Below are positions 57,544-64,000 of a stretch of DNA of 64,000 nt, in pieces (position 1 is the stretch's first letter; each line of letters begins with the position of its first letter). The DNA comes from Lenzites betulinus. Lineage: Eukaryota; Basidiomycota; Agaricomycetes; Polyporales; Polyporaceae. A program made the translations under genes and the position numbers. Below the pieces are notes generated by a model. The model was given only the letters and a program-made list of their open reading frames with translations, did no database searches and was not told where the DNA came from. The stretch covers positions 496,001 through 560,000 of the forward strand of contig JABYQU010000001.1 in NCBI GenBank assembly GCA_022264855.1, written 5' to 3'.

Positions 57544-60500
57544 TGCTGTCCCATAATCATAAACTGTACGTTATGAAGGAGGATATCGAAACGAAAACGG
57601 ATATTGGATATTAGAAGTCTCTATACTCCTGGGACATACCCCGAATGTGGTAGTATCTTTTCTAGTGCATGTTGTACTTGCACATCGTGCTTCAGGCTTA
57701 GAAGTTCTGTCTGGCCTGTGACTTAGGTGCCGCGCAATTCAAGCTTTCGTAGGTATGTCTATAATCAGTAGCCCAGTGAAGGCCGTGATTACTAGGAGTT
57801 ATAACCGGCTCGCACAGTTCTCCTGAATAGTATGAGCTGTGCATCATTGTCCAAATCCGTGGCAGCGGGGTCATATGGTCGGACCCTGCGGCGTGACGCC
57901 GACGAAAGCCACTAACGCGCGGTGTCATAGGCACGTGCGATGCGTCACACAATCTCTATCCTCTCCGGCGACTTCCGCCTAAATCCTTTCTTCACCCTTC
58001 TTCCACCGTGCTCACTCTTTTTGTTGAAATTTTTGTTCTTCTGCAGTAGATTTGAAGTTTGCCGATTGGGAAGTTTTTTTTGCCTGATTCGAGTGCTCTC
58101 TGGTAGAGCAATCACGGTCTAGTAATGCGGTCTCCGTGCTCAGCCTGAGATGTATGCGTGTCCTGATGATTGTCTTGGCAGGTGCTCGTTCTTTGGTCTT
58201 CTGGGTCTTGGGATATCTCGGTGCTTCTCTAACAACTCGACCTCGTTCTCTGTTTCGAATACCAGTCTTTACCCGGATGCCGCCTGCTAGCCTTTAATAC
58301 ACCGTCTTGGGAGTTACTCTCGAATTCTTTCCACGACTCTCAGCCTGCGCAGAGGACCATGGAGATTGGTTCGTCCCGTTCCCAATGCCCTTCATGAAAG
58401 CTGAGGGCCGTTGACGTTGTCGTTGGACGTCCACCCCAACATTGTGAGTGATCAAACATACAATTTTTCTTCTTTTCGGGTCTAGTATATCACGGTGTTT
58501 CGACACACGGGCCCGTACGACTCGTTGCCATGATCTTGGAGTCGTCTAGTGTGCATTGTGCAGCGCGTACCTGACGTCGACGGTCGCTTGAAGGCGCGCA
58601 CTCGCACGCGCAGGTATTTCCAGCCTGCCCGGCGAGGACCGTGCGCGTCCAACGATGTACTCGAGCCCATCGCGTCCCATTCCAAGGCGTCCGGCCCAGA
58701 GACCCGTGTCCTGGAGACCCATCGTGTATGCAGTTCATTTTGTGTCGCATGTGTCTTGGCGAACTCCTTGGGCCCGTGGTCATATTCCGTATGCCCGTTC
58801 TGGATATATCTGACAGCGCTCGCCGGCAGCCATTCACCCAAGGGGGAGTTGCTGTCGGTGGTGTATTGGTATCGCATGGTAAACATGCATGCTCGGAAGC
58901 GTGTGTCTCGCTGCGCAGATTTGATGTGATGCCTCGTGATCATCCATTCCGTGTGCGTATAGGCTCGTATTTCCACGGTTGGGAATATCCGTTAGCGATG
59001 CGTGTTTTCGAGCGCCGTTTCGTCTCGTATTCGTAGCCCTGTGTGGTTCTTTCATGATGTCGCTTCGTCCGCGTAGGAGCGCCACATTTCCTACGAGGAT
59101 GGGTACAGAGCGTCGTTCCCAAATCATATGTTGCGTCAGTGCGAATGACGACGGGCCGTGAATGGTCAGAGAGCCTTCCATGTACGGTTCTTTCTGTATC
59201 AACCATGGGTGTTAACGGATTGCGAGACGCCATTTCCTTTGACAGTCACGGGCCCTCAGGCTGTTCGGCGCCACGTCCAGGCATGTGGCGTTCGATCATC
59301 GGCCATCGAAGTTCATGCGCGGCCATCTTTTGACTATACGCCTACGTAGTGGAAAGGCCTGTGGTGCCGGCTGTATGATGGTTACGCTCCTGAGGTACGG
59401 AGGCTTGTCAGCGACGAGACGGGAGACCGCCCGACTTACGTTTGCTTTCTTCTGGCGTACAGACGACTCCTTCCTGCTGATCGTCCACCTCGGATGTTAT
59501 GAACGAGCGACGGACCTCGGGAGAGGGACCGAAACGATGTGGCGTCAAGCGCTCACGCGATCTTCATCGCGGCGGCGACTGCTCGACCAGCAGCGTCGCG
59601 GCGACGGCATTCCGTATGTTGGACAGTACCGACAAGCTATCGTCTACGGCCTTGATGTGGTAACGGCGATGTTGAAGTCGTCTATGACTCCACCGCTTCC
59701 CCCGCCCGCCCGACGGAGGTGGTGGCGGTGTGGCGGCGGCGGCGGAATTGCGAGAGTCGGCGACGGGAGACAGTAGCGGGCAGGATGTGCAGACAGGATG
59801 TGCAGAGGTAGGGGAGGGAATGGGGAACATGACGGGCGGAGGCAAGGTGCGTTTCCGAACATAGCGTCCTTATATGTGGGAGTTCGCACTCCGCCGCCGA
59901 TTTCCGGTGCTGCAGCGGTTGGATCTCCGCCGTTCTCATTCCCCATTGTTCTCGCTCTCGTGACACAAATCCGCGCTATTGTGCCCTCTCCCGGTTCGCC
60001 GGGGACCTGGTGGAAGGCTGCGCGGGGCGAATCGAGGAGATCGGCGAGATGGGGCAGCTTTGTGGCGTCAGCTCGACAGTCTCCTCCGAGCACACATTCC
60101 ATCGCTTCCTCTGGCCATGGGATCATCTTACTTTGATGGCTAATGCGGTAGTTCAAAACGATGGGTTGCAGCGGTAAGTGTGTGGTGGTACGCTCGACGC
60201 CACCGCCAGCCACCGACGGTGGCGGGGAAGTTAGACGCCAACGCGCGACGCGCCGTGCACGTGCTACGTCGATACTAGCGCTGGAGTCTGGCACTGGGCC
60301 CGCCGGCGGTAGGCTTGGCTCCCCGTTAAGTTGTAGTCAACCAGCCTCGGCCCTCAGAGCCATTAACCACCTAGGCAATCTAGATGGTTTATAATGGCTA
60401 GTTGATACGGTGAGTGTAGTAGATCTCTGTGGGCTACGTCACGGCAAAAAAGAAGATCTTAAACTATCGTACAACGCCGCATCGTACATTTATCACTAGC

Positions 60501-60606
60501 ACGGATCTGATTGATACGTACCTAGTGCCTCGATTACACATATGTGAGTACATTTACTCCCCGAATGATATAAACTCACACTCACCTTTCCTTTTGGCCG
60601 GCTAAC
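57544..60606. other. Three-kilobase stretch without a supported gene
   Basis: Frames on both strands overlap (58480-59340 and 59564-60294) and show no family motif or splice continuity. 59690-59760 contains a GGC/GGT-rich tract. The low coding signal makes this the longest gene-free stretch in the window and a candidate for old repeat debris; no terminal repeats were found. Confidence 0.45.
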
Positions 60607-61494
60607 TCACAGGGAGTCAATCTTACCAGGCCAAAAAGCGGGCCCGCCCTTGTTGATCTTATACCACGGAACATCGTGCGCAAGTAGAACCCTGACGCGC
60701 GGGTACGTCTCCAGTAACGCCCGAATCCTCGCCAGATGCTCCGCCGCCGCCTCCCTGTCGCGATGCGCACACCCAAACACCTCGTGGACGGGGATGTACG
60801 CCTCGCCCGTCACCAGCCTGCGGTCGTGTCCGCTGTCCCCCGCGAGATAGATCCAGCCGCCGTCTGGAGAGGTCCGCGCGAGGACGTTGATGTGGCCGGG
60901 CATGTGTCCAGGCGCGTCAACTATGTACAGGCTCCCGTCTCCGTAGAAGTCGAGTGCGCGGGGGAAGGGCCCAAGCGGCGCCCAGTCGGCAGGGTCCAGA
61001 AAGCGGGTGCGGCCCTCCGGGAGCAGGTCCTGCGCGAACAAGGATTCGGGGTCTTCTGGCCATTCATGTGCAGCGAGAGGCTGCGCAGCGGCGCCCAGGA
61101 GGAAGGTGGCGTTTGTGTAGGGGTGCGAGTCGCCGATGTGGTCGAAGTGGATGTGTGAGTAACAGACGTGTTTGACGTCCGTGGGCGCAAGGCCCCCTTT
61201 TGCGAGCGAGTCTGCTGCGTCCTCTGGGATGCTCACGCGGAAGCCCATCTTCTCGATGCGCTTGCGGTACCCGGGGGTGATGTTCTCGATGTCCTTGCGG
61301 ATGCCGAGGTCGAAGACGAGGATATCGCCGTTCTTGGAGTGTCGGAGGAGGAAGGAAAGCGCGGGCAATTCGCTCTTCTCTCCCTTCTGCGCGGTGCTGA
61401 TGAGCCAGTCAAGTGGGACCTGGATGTGTCCCGCTTCAAGTGCGGAAACATCGCAGTAGGCTTGGTCCGGTGCATGCGCGGGCAGATTCGACAT
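60607..61494 (-). CDS. Metallo-beta-lactamase-fold hydrolase, paralogue 4
   Basis: Intronless, 295 aa from MSNLPAHAPDQAYCDVSALEAG. Metal site HIHFDH followed by IGDS, then GHMPGH, AGDSGHD and LAHDVPWY. All zinc ligands are present. It shares LVFDLGIRKDIE with paralogue 5 (LAFDLGIRKDVE) and the insert HEWPEDPESLFAQDLLPEGRTRFLD with that copy, so 4 and 5 are a tandem pair of the same subfamily, head to tail on the minus strand about 340 bp apart. It ends KIDSL, like the other short copies. Confidence 0.93.
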   Translation of the reverse strand: MSNLPAHAPDQAYCDVSALEAGHIQVPLDWLISTAQKGEKSELPALSFLLRHSKNGDILVFDLGIRKDIENITPGYRKRIEKMGFRVSIPEDAADSLAKGGLAPTDVKHVCYSHIHFDHIGDSHPYTNATFLLGAAAQPLAAHEWPEDPESLFAQDLLPEGRTRFLDPADWAPLGPFPRALDFYGDGSLYIVDAPGHMPGHINVLARTSPDGGWIYLAGDSGHDRRLVTGEAYIPVHEVFGCAHRDREAAAEHLARIRALLETYPRVRVLLAHDVPWYKINKGGPAFWPGKIDSL

Positions 61495-61831
61495 GATGGT
61501 AAATATGTTACACTATCAGATCTGCATCGTTAGAGTGCACTCAACATGATGTACGGGTAGATACCACCTACCTTCGAGGGCAGTGAGTGATACAATGCCT
61601 TCTTCTTACCTCGCGATCCCCCGTGGTATATATGACGCAGATCGTGGAAAACGGGAGGAACCCCGCCATGTTCCGCACGCCACAGTAACCCACCCTTTAT
61701 TCGCTCACCTGCACATACAAACACGTCAACGGAACCTAAGCTTATGTTATTCTTAGACCTATGCGAATATCTAGAGTCAATCGCCACCTGCAGGCCAGAA
61801 CAGAGGAAGTCGAAAAGCATAGCATCCCACG

Positions 61832-62731
61832 CTACAACGTCTCAATCACACCGGGCCAAAACCCAGGTCCGCCCTTGTTTGCATCGTACCACGGCACGTC
61901 ATGCGCCAGCAGAACCCGCACGCGTGGGTATCCCTCCTCCAGCGCCCGCATCCTCGCGATATGCTCCGCCGCCGACACCTTATCGCTATGCGCACACCCA
62001 AGCAGCCCGTGGCTCGGGATGCCCGCCTCCCCAGTGAGCAGACGGCGGTCGTGCGCGCTATCGCCTGCCAGGAAGATCCAGCCCCCGTCCGGGGACGTCC
62101 GCGCTAAGATGTTGACATGGCCCGGCATATGCCCCGGCGCGTCCACGACGTACAAGCTGCCATCCCCATAGAAGTCCAGTGAGTGCGGGAACGGGCCCAG
62201 CGGCGGCCACCCGGCCGGGTCGTCGAGGAAGCGCGTGCGACCCTCGGGAAGCAGGTCCTGCGGAAAGAGCGACTTCGGGTCTTCTGGCCACCCGTGTTCG
62301 ACGAGTGCTTGGGCTGCGCCGCCCACGACAAACGTCGCGTTCACGTACGGGCGCGAGTCGCCGATGTGGTCATAATGCAGATGCGAGTAGCAAACAGTCT
62401 TGATGTCTGCAGGCGCGAGCCCGCCCTTGGCGAGCGAGTCCGCGACGTCCTCGGGCACGTCCGTACGGAAGCCCATGGAGTTGATGCGGCCATGGTACGC
62501 GGTCGGGAGCGCCTCGACGTCTTTGCGAATGCCGAGGTCGAAGGCGAGGACGTCGCCGCTCGTGGAGTGGCGGATGAAGAAGGCGAGCACGGGGAGCACG
62601 CTCGTGTCGCCTTCTTTGGCGGTGTCGATGACCCACACGAGTGGAATTTGGATGAAGCCGCCTTCGAGTGCGGAGACGTTGCAGTAGGCCTGGTCTTCCG
62701 AGGGCGCCGGGAGGTCTCTTAACTTGGACAT
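61832..62731 (-). CDS. Metallo-beta-lactamase-fold hydrolase, paralogue 5
   Basis: Intronless, 299 aa from MSKLRDLPAPSEDQAYCNVSALEGG; an ATG two codons upstream (62737) is equally possible, and the ATG at 62785 adds unaligned residues. Metal site HLHYDH followed by IGDS, then GHMPGH, AGDSAHD and LAHDVPWY. It is most similar to paralogue 4 across the whole length, including EGRTRFLDDPAGWPPLGPFPH. It ends VIETL. The five copies together span 20 kb with two subfamilies: copies 1-2 and copies 3-5. Confidence 0.93.
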   Translation of the reverse strand: MSKLRDLPAPSEDQAYCNVSALEGGFIQIPLVWVIDTAKEGDTSVLPVLAFFIRHSTSGDVLAFDLGIRKDVEALPTAYHGRINSMGFRTDVPEDVADSLAKGGLAPADIKTVCYSHLHYDHIGDSRPYVNATFVVGGAAQALVEHGWPEDPKSLFPQDLLPEGRTRFLDDPAGWPPLGPFPHSLDFYGDGSLYVVDAPGHMPGHVNILARTSPDGGWIFLAGDSAHDRRLLTGEAGIPSHGLLGCAHSDKVSAAEHIARMRALEEGYPRVRVLLAHDVPWYDANKGGPGFWPGVIETL

Positions 62732-63191
62732 TGTCATTGTGGGAATGTTTGGACTTCTGCCTAGTCGTGTCGTTAGTATACACATTCCAAGAAAGGGAAA
62801 AATAGAGCATACCTTGGTCTTCGTGCCAGTGAAAGAATGGTTGGGTCAGACATACCATTCCGTCGCGATTTATATACTCGCGGCGCCGGAGCCTCAATCA
62901 CACGCGGTGGTTCTAAGACTGTATTGAGTGAGACTCACCCACCTTTGGCAACGCTCCCATGGTATCGGCTGTATTTCGTGGATGAGGTACACTGCTGAAT
63001 ACTGTCAAGTTGTGAGAGAATTACAGGAGAGTATGATGATGGAGATATAGTGTTCGGTATAACGTCCAAGTCGTACATTATCTAACCCTGTTCAAAGTTA
63101 ACGGATATTCGCACAAGCTTCGAGCCAACGAAAAGCCTCACGTTAAATACCAGTGTCCAAGGTAAGGCACTCCCGAACTCGCGGACTTGCC

Positions 63192-63958
63192 TCACTCTCG
63201 ACCCCTAGTCTCGTGTGGAGCGGGCGGAGGTACAGGCGAACGCTCTCTTGACACGTCCTTGGGTCCCCGACTGGGTGACCTGCTTGGCCCCCCTACCTCT
63301 CCCGTCTCAATAAGATCCTGCCAAACGCGGTCCGTCCAGTCGACGACTGCCCCAATCTTCTTGAACGTCTCCCCAACCTCACGGACAAGCGCCTCGTCCT
63401 CGAAGCCTTTGATCGTAGCCGGCCGCGCACGCTCGCGCTGCCACCCAACGAAGACGCTCCGGGGAGTGTCGAGGCCGAGGTGCAACCGAGGACGCTTCCC
63501 CGGGCGGTCCCGCCCCGTCTGCATGTGCATGGGAACAGGAGATGCAGCGCGGTTGGGGCTCGCATGGCCGGAACCGTCGGAAAGCGTGGCGGGGGACGAG
63601 ACGAGCCACGCAGCAAGGCCCTGGAGGAGCCGCTTCTGCAGGAGGAGGAAGACGGGGTCGTGCGGCTGGAGAGTGCGGTCGACAGCGGCGCGGAGACGCT
63701 GCTCCTCTTCTGGGGTGCAGGGGTGCTCGGCGTCGGCGCAGGCGCGACGGACGCGTACGACTTCGTCCTCGAGGTTGATGATCTTGGTCTGCCCCGTGCC
63801 GGGCTCTTCTTCGAGCGACGATTTGAGCAGCGTCCAGACGCGGTCCATGAAGCTCAAGCTGCCGTCCGCGTGTTGTGAGCTGGCGAACTTCGGAGAGAGG
63901 CGGACGAGCGAGCGAAGAGAGGCGGCGATCACGAGCGCTTGGAGGTAGTTCTGCGTAG
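63192..63958 (-). CDS. TCP11/SOK1-family protein, C-terminal part (runs off the window)
   Basis: Only the last exon is visible; an acceptor (cctcctag) at 63959 joins it to exons beyond the window. It encodes TQNYLQALVIAASLRSLVRLSP, then DRVWTLLKSSLEEE and TKIINLEDEVVRVRRACAD, characteristic of the C-terminal half of the TCP11 domain (yeast Sok1, linked to cAMP/PKA signalling). A Ser/Pro/Arg-rich tail follows and ends at 63192 (PHETRGRE). In the tail FVGWQRERARPATIKGFEDEALVREVGETFKKIG looks like a conserved helix. The N-terminus is not available, so domain completeness cannot be judged. Confidence 0.82.
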
Positions 63959-64000
63959 CTAGGAGGCTGGGGCAGGTGACGAAGAAAGGCGGGGGCAGGG

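Noticed and set aside
59644..60294. 216-codon minus-strand frame
   Set aside because: Low-complexity Pro/Arg sequence over a GGC/GGT-rich tract, with no homologous-looking domain and overlapping frames on the other strand.
1..64000. CRISPR arrays, rRNA and tRNA genes
   Set aside because: No regularly spaced repeats, no rRNA-like blocks and no convincing tRNA cloverleaf (no GGTTCRANYCC-type arm in context) were seen. The organism is eukaryotic, so CRISPR is not expected.

Overview
This is a stretch of nuclear DNA from a filamentous basidiomycete, most likely an Agaricomycete of the polypore type. The evidence is dense genes with many short introns (about 45-60 nt, GT...AG), GC-rich codons, a FunK1 fungal kinase, a polyporopepsin-type aspartic protease, a basidiomycete P450 and a fungal DASH subunit. 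I saw no tRNA, rRNA or CRISPR.

Layout. 1-4.1 kb: promoter region and gene for ATP-dependent PEP carboxykinase (7 exons). 4.77-15.26 kb: a large inverted duplication. Two arms of about 2,068 bp each carry one copy of the same unknown Ser/Pro-rich gene, and they flank a 6.35-kb spacer. The spacer holds a FunK1-type kinase with an altered HRD motif, a truncated CCC1/VIT transporter, fragments matching sequence at both outer edges of the repeat, the DASH subunit DAD2, and palmitoyl-protein thioesterase (PPT1). 15.3-18.6 kb: a complete 12-exon SCY1-like pseudokinase. 18.8-23.5 kb: a 1,377-aa low-complexity protein with one C-terminal membrane segment. 24.8-25.8 kb: a Ser/Pro-rich hypothetical protein. 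26.2-27.3 kb: a non-autonomous DNA transposon (8-bp target duplication) and, beside it, a tiny poly(A) retro-insertion. 27.5-32.5 kb: Mediator subunit MED14 (17 exons, one enlarged intron). 33.8-35.1 kb: a small coiled-coil gene. 36.7-38.9 kb: a FAM72-domain protein with long disordered extensions. 40.1-41.9 kb: a diverged tandem duplication.

42.7-62.7 kb is the most distinctive region. Five intronless genes for one metallo-beta-lactamase-fold hydrolase family (AHL-lactonase-like, HxHxDH) lie among a cytochrome P450, a secreted pepsin-like protease, an iron-type alcohol dehydrogenase and a Mutator-like element with TIRs of about 320 bp. The hydrolases lack introns although their neighbours have 7-17 exons. 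This suggests a horizontally acquired or retroposed gene that then expanded. A lactone-opening or quorum-quenching role, or a catabolic cluster with the P450 and dehydrogenase, is inference. At the right edge a TCP11/SOK1 gene runs off the window.

Exon coordinates were worked out by hand from splice sites and reading-frame continuity. Family assignments come from recognised motifs, not from database searches.
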